Part shown: piece after piece, positions 1 through 10,079 of the stretch | How the letters are laid out: every line of letters starts with the position of its first letter | Position numbering within the stretch: position 1 is the first letter of the stretch | Assembly (NCBI GenBank): GCA_963989245.1 | Contig: OZ022345.1 | Location: 30,606,827 to 30,670,826, forward strand | DNA from: Nansenia antarctica | Lineage: Eukaryota; Chordata; Actinopteri; Argentiniformes; Microstomatidae | Length of the DNA stretch: 64,000 bases | Direction of reading: 5' to 3' | Notes under the pieces: model-generated | Seen by the model: only the letters and a program-made list of their open reading frames with translations | Told to the model about the DNA's origin: nothing | The model's database searches: none | Position numbers and translations under genes: made by a program

Positions 1-335
1 GAGAGAGGAGGGTCGTGGCCAGTCCAACACCGCACTGACCTTCCTGGGATCCATAAGTAAATTCCCCTTGTCCACCACGAAGCCCAGAAAGGAGACTGTG
101 TCAACATGGAACTCGCACTTCTCTACTTTAACATAAAGTTTGTGATGGAGAAGGCGTTCGAGCACCTGCCGCACATGTATTCGGTGTTGGGCTAGGTCCT
201 TGGAAAAAATGTAAATGTCGTCGAGGTAGACAAACACCGAGTGGTCGAGGAGGTCTCGTAGGACATCATTAACTAGCACTTGAAATACCGCTGGCACGTT
301 GGCAAGGCCGAACGGCATTACTAAGTACTCATAAT
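1..335 (-). pseudogene. pol: Pol, middle of reverse transcriptase (continuation)
   Basis: The minus strand continues the reverse transcriptase on the far side of the LINE. It includes 'VMPFGL' and the active-site block FVYLDDI with the two catalytic aspartates at about 212-235, followed by the thumb-side region ending in a 'DPRKVSAVLDWPRP'-type block at the window edge. RNase H and integrase of this element are outside the window. Confidence 0.85.
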
Positions 336-515
336 CCCCTTCACCGGGCAGACCGGACTTTGCTTAGTGGGAAGACCCGCGGAGGTGGGCTCATTATATC
401 TACGAAGGACAGCTGGTGCTTAAACACGAAAACTGTAAGTAGCCACTGCTCCCCAAACCTGGAATACTTGACTGTTAAATGCTGACCCACTTACCTCCCG
501 AGGGAATTCAACGCA

Positions 516-962
516 GTGTATATTACAAGTGTTTACATTGCACCAAACGCAGATGGTAGCTTAGCATTGGCGCGGCTATATGACGTCATCAGTGGTGAAC
601 AGAGCGCGGACCCACAGGCAGTCCACATTATCGCCAGAGATTTTAATCATGCCGACCTGAAGGTAGTACTACCCAAGTTCTATCAGCATGTTAAATGTGC
701 AACAAGAAGAGAAAAAACACTGGATAAGGTATACACCAACATCAAGCGTGCTTACAAGGCTAGACCGCTAGCTCATCTAGGCATGTCTGACCATGTGTCA
801 ATCCTCCTGATCCCAGCCTACACTACCATGAGGAAAAGTGCTCCCATCACCACTAAGTCAGAACCTGGCCAGAAGGGTCCGCTCCACTGCAGATCTGCAA
901 TGACACCTCATGGCAGGAATATGAGCATGAGGACCTGGAACAGTTCACGTCGTCGGTTCTGA
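516..962 (+). pseudogene. LINE family A endonuclease domain fragment
   Basis: C-terminal half of an APE-type endonuclease domain, which in LINEs nicks target DNA. A block corresponding to 'GDFN' is present but changed (RDFNHAD), and an 'SDH' block occurs near residue 90 (MSDHVS). Upstream, from 336, the same domain can be followed but contains stops. Compared with the intact EN of the LINE at 57412, catalytic residues are altered, so this part is inactive. Confidence 0.7.
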
Positions 963-970
963 ACCACATA

Positions 971-2716
971 GTGAACTGCACCAACTCAGTCACCGTGGAC
1001 AAACGGGTCCGGGTCTACCCCAACACGAAGCCATGGATGACTGGGAAGGTCCAAAAACTGATCAATGAGAGGGACAACGCCTTCTTCGCAGGGAAGGGCA
1101 CACTGCTGTACAGCACCACCAGGGCTAACCTAAAGCGCGGCATCCGGGAGGCCAAGGCAGACCACAGAGAGAAGATTGAGGAATGCTTCCTGAGCAAAGA
1201 CTCCAGGCGGATGTGGCAGGGGGTTCAGCACATGACAAACTTCAGAGCCAACAGGCTCACAGCCGCAGAGGACGACCCCCTGCTGGCGGAAAAGCTGAAC
1301 TCCTTCTACGCCCGGTTCGACGAGGGGCGAACGGAGGTAACCACAACACAAACACCACTCTCTCCAGCTCTCAGCAGCCTCACCCTCACAGAGCATGAAG
1401 TGAGACGCGTGCTGAAGGCGGTGGACCCCAGGAAAGCCTCTGGGCCGGATGGCATCCTGGGACGGGTGCTGAGGGACTGCGCCGACCAGCTGGCCGGGGT
1501 TTTCACCAACATCTTCAACCAGTCCCTGTCCCAGGCCACCATCCCACCCTGCCTGAAAACCTCAACTATCATCCCAGTCCCGAAGAAAAGCACGGTGAGC
1601 TGCCTAAAGGACTACCGCCCGGTGGCACTCACACCAATCATCATGAAGTGCTTCGAGAAACTAGTCCGGGCCCACATACTCACACGCCTCCCGCCCAACC
1701 TGGATCCATACGAGTTCGCCTACAGAGCCCACAGGTCCACAGAGGACGCCATCGCAACGACTCTCCACGCCACTCTATCCCACCTGGAGAGGGGAAACAG
1801 CTACGCGAGACTGCTCTTTGTGGACTTTAGCTCTGCCTTCAACTCCATCCTTCCAGACAGGCTAGTGACCAAACTACTAGACCTGGGACTATCACACTCT
1901 ATATGTGCATGGATCAAGGACTTCCTGTCCGACCGCCCCCAGAGGGTGCGGGTGGGCTCCCACACCTCCACAGCCCTCAGACTCAGCACTGGGTCCCCCC
2001 AGGGCTGCGTGCTAAGCCCCATCCTCTACAACCTCTACACCTACGACTTCACCCCCGTCCACCCCAGCAACTCCATCGTAAAGTTTGCAGACGACACCAC
2101 CGTGGTGGGCTGCATCTCGGCGGGGGACGAGGCGGCGTACAGGGATGAGGTAGAGCAGCTGAGCAAGCTGTGCAAGGTTAACAACCTGCTGCTGAACCAG
2201 TCAAAGACCCAGGAAATCATCGTGGACTTCAGGAAATAATCTGAGGTCCAGCCCCTGCTCATCGACAGAGAGAGCGTGGAGAGAGTCTCAACCCTCCGAT
2301 TCCTGGGGGTGCACATACAGGATGACCTGTCCTGGAAGAACAACAAAGCAGCCACCATCAAGAAGGCACAACAGCGGCTCTACTTCCTGAGAGTCCTCAC
2401 GAAGGAACACAACAAGCAGGAGATACTGGTGGCCTTCTACCGCGGCGCAGTGGAGAGCATCCTCACCTACGGCATCTGCAACTGGTTCTCCAGCTGCACA
2501 ACCGCGGAGAGAAATGCGCTACAGAGAGTCGTGAGAACAGCCCAGAAGATCACCGGCGCCCCCCTCCCCTCTCTGGAAGAGCTGTACAACACACGCTGCC
2601 TCAGGAAGGCCTCCAAGATCTCCAGAGACCCAACCCACCCTGGGTACGAACACTTTGCCCGGCTGCCCTCAAAAAAAGGCAGTACAGGACCATGGCCGCA
2701 AGGACAAACAGACTGA
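971..2716 (+). pseudogene. LINE family A reverse transcriptase, with stop and frameshift
   Basis: Reverse transcriptase with motifs IIPVPKK, YRPVALTP, FVDFSSAFN, STGSPQGCVLSP and the catalytic FADD box (about 2084-2095). The frame stops with TAA at 2237-2239 where the copy at 28506 reads on with AGGAGGAAA, so a small deletion or substitution broke it. The thumb and C-terminal part resume at 2276-2716, then shift again relative to the other copy near 2670. It is a dead copy. 2717-3107 is the 3' UTR. Confidence 0.85.
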
Positions 2717-3114
2717 AGCTCAGCTTCTACCCCAGGGCCATCCAGGCCCTGAACACAGCAAAGACCTAGGTTCTGGGCCCTGGACAGTCTGGACGGATTG
2801 ATAGCAGCTGCTGGATTGAAAAAATCAGGTGTAGTGCTGAGGCACAAATGTGTACATTTCAAGCCTGCAAACTGCGACACTTTAAATGAATGTGCAATAA
2901 CACTATGTGCAATATGACAACCCTAGTTGTCTTATCTGTACAGTATAGTATAGTGGATAGTGTACATAGCCTTTATTTATGTAAACCAGCTCCTTTCCCT
3001 TCTTGTTTTTTTTCTTTTTTTTTCTTTCCTAGCACCAGGGGAGCCACCCCTCCCAAATGTCGTTGTTTGGTACCTGTACTATAGCAATGACAATAAAGAC
3101 CATTCATTCATAAT

Positions 3115-4195
3115 GGCCTCTGGGGGTGTTAAAAGCTGTTTTCCACTCGTCCCCCTGCCGGATCCTCACTAAGTTATACGCGTTCCGTAAGTCCAGCTTA
3201 GTGAAGACCCGGGCCCCCTGCAAGGACTCAAAGGCCATCGTCATCAACGGAAGGGGATATCTGTTTTTCACCGTGACGTTGTTTAACCCCCTATAGTCAA
3301 TACACAGCCGCTGCCCCCCATCCTTCTTGGCCACAAAGAAAAAACCTGCACCCGCTGGGGAGGTGGACGGACGAATGTGGCCCGCGGCGAGTGCTTCCTC
3401 AATGTAAACTTTCATGGCCAGGGTTTCAGGTCCAGAGAGAGAAAACAATCTCCCCCGAGGAGGCGTGACGCCCGGCAGGAGGTCGATGGCGCAGTCGTAA
3501 GACCTGTGAGGGGGTAGCTCCTTGGCCCGCTGTTTACTGAAAACCTCCCCCAGGTCCCAATAGACCTGGGGAACGCCCACTATAGCCGGAGCCGCAGGAA
3601 TGTCTGTGGAAGCGGCCGTCAGAGTGGAAAGGGGTCTGGGGGGTGGAGCTAGGGACTGGGATGAGCCCGGGGATGGGGATGGGAATGAAGGAGGGAGGGT
3701 AGTGGATGGACCTAAGGGGGAAGTGATGATCCGCCCCGTGGACCAATTAATACAAGGATTATGGGATGTCAGCCAGGGGAGCCCCAGGACGATAGGAGAG
3801 TCAGGGGCCTCAATAATAAAAAACTGAACCTGCTCCCACTGTTCCCCCTCTACCTGGAGTGGAATAGGCGCTGTGCACTGGGTGATGACCCCGGAAACCA
3901 GCGGCCGCCCATCCAAGGCGCGCACCGGGACCGGAACTGGAAGGTCTGTAAGCCTTAACCCCCACTCATGGGCCAGGCCCGTGTCCATAAGGTTACCCGC
4001 CGCCCCTGAGTCAACCAACGCCCACACCCGTCGTATGCAGCGTCCCCACTGCAGCGTTACCCCAAAAAAAGTCCGGTAATCGCCCACAGCTGAGGGTGGT
4101 TCTCGGCTCACTAATGCCCCTCCCGACACTAGCGAGCCCTCCCGTTTCCCGGCTTCTCCGGGCAGGTGGCGAGCAGATGACCACTCCGTCCGCAA
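3115..4195 (-). pseudogene. pol: Pol, protease and N-terminal reverse transcriptase (split)
   Basis: Pol frame reached from gag by a -1 shift. The aspartic protease active site appears as LVDSGAAGN about 60 residues into the open frame. A proline-rich spacer follows, then the start of a Ty3/gypsy reverse transcriptase with the usual 'YRGLN' motif and the 'FTKLDLRNAYN' block holding the first catalytic aspartate. The frame is cut by the LINE insertion at 3107/3108. The pol reading resumes at 335 in the same frame once the LINE and one target-site copy are set aside, so insertion, not decay, broke it. No other stop is seen in this part. Confidence 0.85.
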
Positions 4196-5079
4196 TAGAG
4201 ACAGCGCCCCTCCCTCTGACGGCGATGTCTCTCCGTCTGAGAAAGGCGGGCCACCCCCAGTTGCATAGGCTCATCGTAGAGTGGTCCCTCCATGAAGCTC
4301 CGAGCTGGCTCCACACCCGGCGTAGGGCGGAGAAGCGCACCTCTAGCCGCCCCTCTCTCGCGGTCCCGCTCTCGGCGTCTGTTGTCCACCCGTAGAGAGA
4401 GGTAGACTAAATCGTCCAACCGCTCAGGCAGCTCTCGGAAGGATAACTCGTCCTTCATGACCTCCTGAGCGTACAGGACGACCACAGCGCGCTCCTCCCA
4501 CCCGGTCTCTCTTGCCAAGGTGCGGAACTCCACGGTGTAGTCTGCTACCAGTCGATCGCCCTGTCTGCAGGCGGTGAGTCGCCTGCCTGCCTCGTAGCCC
4601 GAGAGCACCCTGGTAGTGTCAAACACCTTCCTTAGTTCAGTGATGAAGAGCTGGGAGTTGTAGCACAGCGGTGTCTGTCTCTCCCACTCAGCCGTCGCCC
4701 AGGAGAGAGCACGCCCCGTCAGCAAGGTCGTAATGTAGGCTACCCGGGACTGCTCGGTGGCGAATGACGCTGGTTGCAGGCTGAAGACGAGGCTGCACTG
4801 GACTACGAACTCCCTGCAGCCATCTGGGCGTCCATCGTACCTCTCTGGGGGTGGCAGACGAGGCTCTCGAAGTGCAGGGATGGGAAGCGTAGGAGCTGGT
4901 AGAGGAGGTGGATCTGCCGATGCGTTGGCTGCGTCGTGGAAGTCCACCAGGCGTTTGACAGCAGCGGACATCTGGCGAACGGACTCAGTTAACTCCTGTA
5001 GGACCCGGTCGTGCTGAGTGAGCTTGGCCCCTTGAGTGGCCAGCACGGAGCGGATCTGAGCTGCCTCCACTGGATCCAT
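4129..5079 (-). CDS. gag: Gag polyprotein of the Sushi-type element
   Basis: Open frame of 316 residues starting at the ATG 15 bases inside the LTR. It would form the capsid-like particle and bind element RNA. The N-terminal third is helical and hydrophilic, a proline-rich linker follows (about residues 55-75), then a capsid-like region resembling PEG10/RTL Gag, and near the C-terminus a zinc knuckle of the form C-x2-C-x4-H-x4-C (CLYCGRSGHLLATC). Length is close to PEG10 reading frame 1. The last codons overlap pol by 67 nt and contain the slippery heptamer GGGAAAC. No stop or frameshift is visible, so Gag itself looks intact although pol is split by a LINE. Confidence 0.85.
   Translation of the reverse strand: MDPVEAAQIRSVLATQGAKLTQHDRVLQELTESVRQMSAAVKRLVDFHDAANASADPPPLPAPTLPIPALREPRLPPPERYDGRPDGCREFVVQCSLVFSLQPASFATEQSRVAYITTLLTGRALSWATAEWERQTPLCYNSQLFITELRKVFDTTRVLSGYEAGRRLTACRQGDRLVADYTVEFRTLARETGWEERAVVVLYAQEVMKDELSFRELPERLDDLVYLSLRVDNRRRERDRERGAARGALLRPTPGVEPARSFMEGPLYDEPMQLGVARLSQTERHRRQREGRCLYCGRSGHLLATCPEKPGNGRAR
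4144..4150 (-). promoter_or_regulatory. -1 ribosomal frameshift slippery site GGGAAAC
   Basis: On the minus strand the heptamer G GGA AAC lies in the correct phase of the gag frame, 13 nt before the gag stop codon (4131-4129). A slip of one base back enters the pol frame, open from 4195 to the LINE junction. The heptamer is a classical simultaneous-slippage site and is the one reported for mammalian PEG10. A downstream pseudoknot was not folded. Confidence 0.8.
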
Positions 5080-5083
5080 GATG

Positions 5084-5093
5084 GTCAGTTGTT
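5084..5093 (-). other. Putative self-priming primer-binding site
   Basis: One base after the LTR end, the minus strand reads AACAACTGAC. The same LTR contains its exact reverse complement, GTCAGTTGTT, on the minus strand at 5545-5536. Tf1 and Sushi elements are known to prime minus-strand DNA with the first ~11 nt of their own transcript instead of a tRNA. The match is 10 nt. Confidence 0.65.
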
Positions 5094-5094
5094 T

Positions 5095-5692
5095 TGTTAC
5101 GTTTTGGTATAGAGTTCTAGATGTAGAATGGTGTTAGACCCATGTGCGGTGCAGCTCAGATGAATGGAGGTCGAGACAGTAATAAAATAAAGTTTCTCTT
5201 TACTGAGATAGGCAATGAGTAGTCACAACAGGACAAGGATATATACTCAAAAGTAAAGTGGAGCAAGCAAGGCTCTGAGTAACGAGTAAACTTAATATAG
5301 CGGAAACAAAACAACTTGCATATCGACAAAACAAAAGGAGAGCAATCAAGGCTCCATCAGCTAACCGCAAGAATAACGCAAACACAATGAAAATAACAAA
5401 CACTATATACAGTCACTATACCTGGGAACAGCGACAGGTAAATAAAATCCTCCAGGACAGAACGGACAGAGTCAAAATAGCAGACACAGTATTTCCATAG
5501 GACAAGCAAGGGTTCTCATCACGTCAACATGTACGAACAACTGACAAGGGAACAGGGAAAAGGGACACACCTAAATACACATACAAACACTCACAGGTGA
5601 CAATGATAATGCAATTAGTCCAGGGCATGAGTAATGCACTTTGACCAGCAGGAGGCCTCGGGGAGTCATCCTCGCTGACCCCCCACGTAACA
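5095..5692 (-). repeat. 5' LTR of the Sushi-type element
   Basis: The 598-bp LTR is bounded by the inverted ends TGTTACG and CGTAACA. It is the only LTR copy in the window. It directly precedes the primer-binding site and the gag start. The sequence just outside it (5693 onward) is the pol frame of another gypsy element. If the first transcript bases form the self-primer, R begins near 5545 on the minus strand, giving a U3 of about 147 bp; that assignment is inferred. Confidence 0.85.
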
Positions 5693-7525
5693 GCCAAGCA
5701 CATCATCGGCTGGTCTGTGGAGATGGACGATGCTTTCACTGGGACCAAGAGAGCTTTGGCTAGGGCAACTATGCTGGCACATCCCTCGCCGAATGCACCA
5801 ATTGCCGTAACCACGGATGCTTCTGACTATGCAGTCGGGGCGGTGCATGAGCAGTGGGTGAAGGGAGCTTGACAGCCACTCGCTTTTTTCAGCCGGCAGC
5901 TCCACCCTAACGAACGTAAATACAGTACCTTCGATCGGGAGCTCCTGGGCCTCTACCTCGCCGTTCGACACTTCCGTTTTCTGTTGGAGGCCAGGCCATT
6001 CACAGCTTTCGTGGACCACAAGCCATTCGCGATGGCGAAGGTTTCAGAGCCATGGTCTGCCTGTCAGCAGCGCCAACTGTCCTTCATCTCTGAGTTTACC
6101 ACCGACATCCAACATGTTGCAGGGAAGGACAACCAGGTTGCTGACTGCCTCTCACGGGCGGTCGCCGGTGCGGTTCACCTGGGCATCGACTACGCCCGCA
6201 TGGCAGGCGATCAGGCCTCAGACCAAGAGGCTCAGGCCCTCAGGACTACTGTCACAGGGCTTAAGTTGGAGGACGTGGTCTTCGACGACACCGGGACCAC
6301 ACTCCTATGTGACATGTCCACTGGGCAGCCACGGCCCGTCGTGCCCCTTGCGTGGAGACGACAGGTTTTCGACGCTATTGATGGCCTGTCCCACTCAGGG
6401 AGGAAGGCTTCTCAAAAACTGGTGGCAGCTAAGTTTGTCTTGCACGGGCTTAGAAAGGACATTCAGAAGTGGGCAGATGCCTGTGTCATGTGCCAGCGTT
6501 CTAAGGTGCATTGACATACGAAGGCCCCTCTGGCACATTTTTCAGTGCCGGAAAGGAGGTTTGATCATGTCAATGTGGACCTGGTGGGGCCTTTGCCACC
6601 TTCTCATGGGTTCACCTACCTCCTCACAATGGTCGACAGAACCACACGGTGGCCGGAGGCCGTTCCACTATCATCTACCACGACTGCTGAGGTGGCTCGG
6701 GCGTTCGTTGGCACTTGGGTCGCCCGGTTCGGTGCTCCATCTGACGTCTCCTCTGACCGGGGGCCACAGTTCACGTCTGAGCTCTGGAGTGCAGTTGCCG
6801 GAGGCCTGGGGATGAAGCTACACCGCACTACCGCATATCACCCACAGGCCAACGGGTTGAGTGAGCGGTTTCATCGTTCTATGAAAGCTGCACTTCGGGC
6901 TAGCCTCAAGGACAGTGGTTGGGTCGACAGGCTCCCGTGGGTCATGTTGGGCCTTAGGACCGCCCCTAAAGAAGACCTTCGGTCGTCATCCGCCGAGCTG
7001 GTCTACGGAGAGCCGCTACGGGTTCCTGGGGATTTCGTCCCTAACGCCACGATCCCTTGGTCGGCGCTCAAACAGCGAGCCGAGTTTTTGGATAATGCCA
7101 AGGCTTTCGCACCTGTACCCACCTCACAGCATGGGCTACCCCAGTCATATATGCCACCCTGCCTGCGAACGGCGGAGTACGTGTTCATCCGCCATGACGC
7201 CCACCGAGGGCCATTTCAACCGCCCTATGACGGGCCGTTTCGGGTTCTGGAGGCTGGAGACAAGGCTTTTCTGGTGGACATCGGGGGTAAGCCAGATTAC
7301 ATTTCAGTGGACAGACTTAAACCAGCTCACGTGGATCTGGACCAGCCCGTGGGGTTGGCTCGGCCCCCGAGGCGGGGCCGCCCTCCAGCTATGCCCCCAC
7401 GCGACCGCAAACCCTCTAAAAGACCACCTGCTGTCCCTCATAAGCAGACCCCTGTTGAACTTTCAGTCCCTGCTCCGGTTTTACGGAGCCGTTTTGGACG
7501 GGTGATCCGGGCCCCGCAATGGTGA
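5693..7525 (+). pseudogene. pol: Gypsy Pol: RNase H, zinc-binding domain and integrase with two TGA stops
   Basis: One reading frame runs from 5693 to 7525 with only two interruptions, TGA at 5870-5872 and TGA at 6512-6514. Visible domains in order: RNase H with 'TTDASDYA' near 5795-5820 and the terminal 'QHVAGKDNQVADCLSR' block; an HHCC zinc domain ending CVMCQRSK; integrase core with its three acidic residues in 'NVDLVGP' (about 6575), 'SSDRGPQF' (about 6755) and 'GLSERFHR' (about 6860); then a chromodomain-free basic, proline-rich C-terminus. Both stops are one transition away from common sense codons, suggesting decay by point mutation. There are no frameshifts, so inactivation is fairly recent. 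Confidence 0.85.
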
Positions 7526-7560
7526 CTGTTCTCAATTATGGTGAATTCTGGGGGGAGGTC

Positions 7561-7803
7561 TGTAGCGGACAAATACTATGATGTATGATGTACATAATTC
7601 ACCTGTGTGTTTGGTTATGGGGAATTGTGTGCGGGCACTTTAACGCCGGTCACTGGGGTGTGACGTGTGGGGGTTACAGGTAACATTTAAGGAAGTGTTG
7701 TATGTTGCTATGGGCGCTATGTCGTCAGTTAAATAAATGCCGACACGGTCGGCTTTGAACTGGCACCAAGTCTCCGTTTCGTTTGTACGCTCCAACTCCT
7801 ACA
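7561..7803 (+). repeat. 3' LTR of the second gypsy element
   Basis: 243 bp with inverted ends TGTAG and CTACA. It follows a purine-rich tract that would prime plus-strand DNA. An AATAAA signal (about 7732-7737) lies in its last third. The 5' LTR is outside the window, so LTR divergence cannot be scored here. Confidence 0.8.
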
Positions 7804-8356
7804 CTGACTTATATAGACTACTTATATAGACTGACTTATATAGATGACTTATATAGACTGACTTATAGATGACTTATATAGATGACTTATATAGACTGAC
7901 TTATATACACTGACTTATATAGACGGACTTATATATATGACTTATATAGACTGATTTATATAGATGACATATATAGACTGACTTATATAGATGACTTATA
8001 TAGACTGACTTATATAGATGACTTATATTGACTGACTTATATAGATGACTTATATAGACAGACTTATATAGATGACTTATATAGACTGACTTATATAGAT
8101 GACTTATAAAGATGACTTATATAGACTGAATTATATAGACTGACTTATATAGATGACTTATATAAATGACTTATATAGACTGACTTATATAGACTGACTT
8201 ATATAGATGACTTATATAGATTACTTATATAGACTGACTTATATAGACTGACTTATATAGACTGACTTATATTGACTGACTTATATAGATGACTTATATT
8301 GACTGACTTATATAGATGACTTATATAGATGACTAATATAGACTGACTTATATAGA
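7804..8356. repeat. TGACTTATATAG satellite, block 1
   Basis: Tandem array of alternating 14-bp (ACTGACTTATATAG) and 13-bp (ATGACTTATATAG) units with scattered substitutions. No coding potential. It continues at 10435 and 16147 after insertions. Confidence 0.95.
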
Positions 8357-8536
8357 CTGGGGCCTCATTCATAAAAAAGTACTTGAACGTCATCTTTGAC
8401 TTTCACGTAAGCACATTTTTCTAAACGGACGTAAGCATTATTTATAAAACGGGCTGAGATGGTTTAAAGTTGCGTACGTGCTTCCTTCTATAAATACCAA
8501 ACATAGTTGGAATTGAACGCAGGTGAATGAGGTTTG

Positions 8537-8712
8537 TATTAACGCCCTGTGATAGCGGCTCAATTATAGCAGCTGAATGAAGCCAAGTGCTATAATATAA
8601 TATAATACAGACAGACAATACTGACAATATTATATACTGTCTGTATTATATTATATTATAGCACTTGGCTTCATTCAGCTGCTATTTGAGCCGCTATCAC
8701 AGGGCGTTAATA
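8537..8712. repeat. Long near-perfect hairpin
   Basis: Arms 8537-8614 and 8637-8712 are reverse complements apart from one small indel/mismatch near 8566, with a 22-nt AT-rich loop. It would form a stem of about 76 bp in RNA or single-stranded DNA. Confidence 0.95.
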
Positions 8713-9198
8713 CTTTATTATAGGGTAGGCGTGCGCTTGGAAGTGGGAGAGGGCAGTAATACCACGTTCATTGATAAAATGACATAAGGGATGGAAAGGG
8801 GGGATGGCAGTTTTAGAAGGGGGATGATTTGGACTGTTTTTATTTCAGGGGGGGTGCCATTCCCCCTCATCCCGACTCAACTCGAAATCCAGTATCATTT
8901 AGCGCGTGGCCGGGCAAGGCATAGGCATGTTGAAGAGAAATAGGCAGCTCCGGAGGGATATAAAGAAAGACTGAAATACAATCATAAACATTAGTTCCCT
9001 TTAAATCTTGAATTTAACTCATTTTCTCGGCTGGTAACAACATCGTTAATTTTATTACGAGCCACTTAAACTTCGCATGAATTACAGTAGGCAACGTTTT
9101 TCCAGAGCGACTCACATGCCTGTAATAACTCTGCATAACCAGTAGGTAATGTGCGTAAGCAAGTTGAATACTCGACGTCGAGCTACGATCGTTTCCAC

Positions 9199-10079
9199 CA
9201 GTGGTGTGCCGTCAGGGCCAGCAAGGCCTTCTCTGCTGGCCTAAACATCATCAGAATATACATTTTATTTTAATATATATTTTCCACAAATATGTATTAA
9301 TGATTCCCCATAGTCTATTCTCTTCATTTCATAGCTTTCCTCTTGGTTGCGCTGCTTCCAGTCTCCGATTGAGATTTGGAGGGCTGGCCTTTATGTTAGA
9401 GCTTTTATCCAATCAAAATGTGTTGCTAGGGGGCTCAAAAATCTGCCCGCCTTCACATTAAACGGTGCTGCGGATTCGACCTGTAACTTAACATTGGAAC
9501 GAGAAAACCTGTGGCGTACCTAGTAAACCTACGTAGATGCGAGCAAAAGCAACAACGGCGCCTGCTGTAAGGCTCAATGATGTCAGCACCCAGCACGTCT
9601 TTTGATTGGATACGCACTATTGCTACGCACTATTGATACGCACTATTGATATTCACTATTGAGATGCGGAACTATGCCGGTAGATGTGAAACTTTTGAAA
9701 GGGCGCAGGGAAACGGAGCCTCACAACGAAAGCTTTCGTTGACTGATCGATAATACTGATCGATTGTGTCCTGTTTTTGGGTAAACAATAACTTTCATTT
9801 AGGGGACACAATGAAAGCGCCAAGTCCACAAACAGAGGAAACTACGTTGAGCTTCTTTCTTTTCTGGCTGAAAACAACCCAGATTTACATTACCACCTGT
9901 CCACAAACAAAGTGTTTACTGGGACGTCAGGCAAAATACAAAACGACCTGATTTTTGCTATTGCTGAAGTGATGGAAGAAGAGATCAAAATGGAGATTAA
10001 AAAGGCACCCTTTGTCGCTATTATGGTGGACGAGACGACAGACGTGGGTAATGTAGCGATCTTAAAGATGTTAGTTTAA
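9199..10079 (+). mobile_element. 5' portion of a ZMYM1-like hAT transposon
   Basis: Starts with CAGTGGTGTGCCGTCAGGGC, a hAT-like terminus, and carries a piece of transposase at 9849-10079. No matching right end or second target duplication is found, so the 3' half was lost. It lies inside the TIR element at 8360-10431. Confidence 0.55.
9849..10079 (+). pseudogene. hAT (ZMYM1-like) transposase fragment
   Basis: A 76-codon stretch beginning ELLSFLAENNPDL and ending in MVDETTDVGNVAILKM before TAA. The block VDETTD contains a catalytic aspartate of hAT transposases, and the surrounding residues resemble the zinc-finger MYM-type 1-like family common in fish. The BED/MYM zinc finger upstream and the insertion and dimerisation domains downstream are missing. 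Recognition is by pattern only. Confidence 0.65.

Larger units (their letters stand above)
336..3107 (+). mobile_element. 5'-truncated LINE (family A) inserted in the Sushi pol gene
   Basis: Non-LTR retrotransposon, CR1/L2/Jockey superfamily, starting inside the endonuclease domain and ending with an AATAAAG signal and an ATTC-type tail. It is flanked by the 7-bp direct repeat tcataat (329-335 and 3108-3114), the expected target-site duplication, though the right copy overlaps the tail repeats. Other copies of the same family lie at 28506 and 30637. Clade assignment below superfamily is uncertain. Confidence 0.85.
1..5692 (-). mobile_element. Sushi-type Ty3/gypsy LTR retrotransposon, 5' part, interrupted
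   Basis: Read on the minus strand, this is a 5' LTR (5692-5095), a primer-binding site, Gag, protease and the first part of reverse transcriptase; the rest lies beyond base 1. The order LTR-gag-pol, a Gag with one CCHC knuckle, a -1 frameshift site and a self-complementary primer-binding site fit the Tf1/Sushi group of chromoviruses, known to be present in fish and related to mammalian PEG10/RTL genes. A LINE occupies 336-3107. The element itself lies inside another gypsy element, whose pol reading starts at 5693. Seen: domains and LTR ends. Inferred: clade name. Confidence 0.85.
5693..7803 (+). mobile_element. Second Ty3/gypsy element, 3' half with 3' LTR
   Basis: Begins abruptly at 5693 where the Sushi element inserted, and runs through RNase H, integrase, a purine-rich tract (about 7547-7558) and a 243-bp 3' LTR. 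Its left half lies beyond the window, on the other side of the Sushi element. The LTR end abuts the TGACTTATATAG satellite, so this element had probably inserted into that satellite. Confidence 0.85.
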
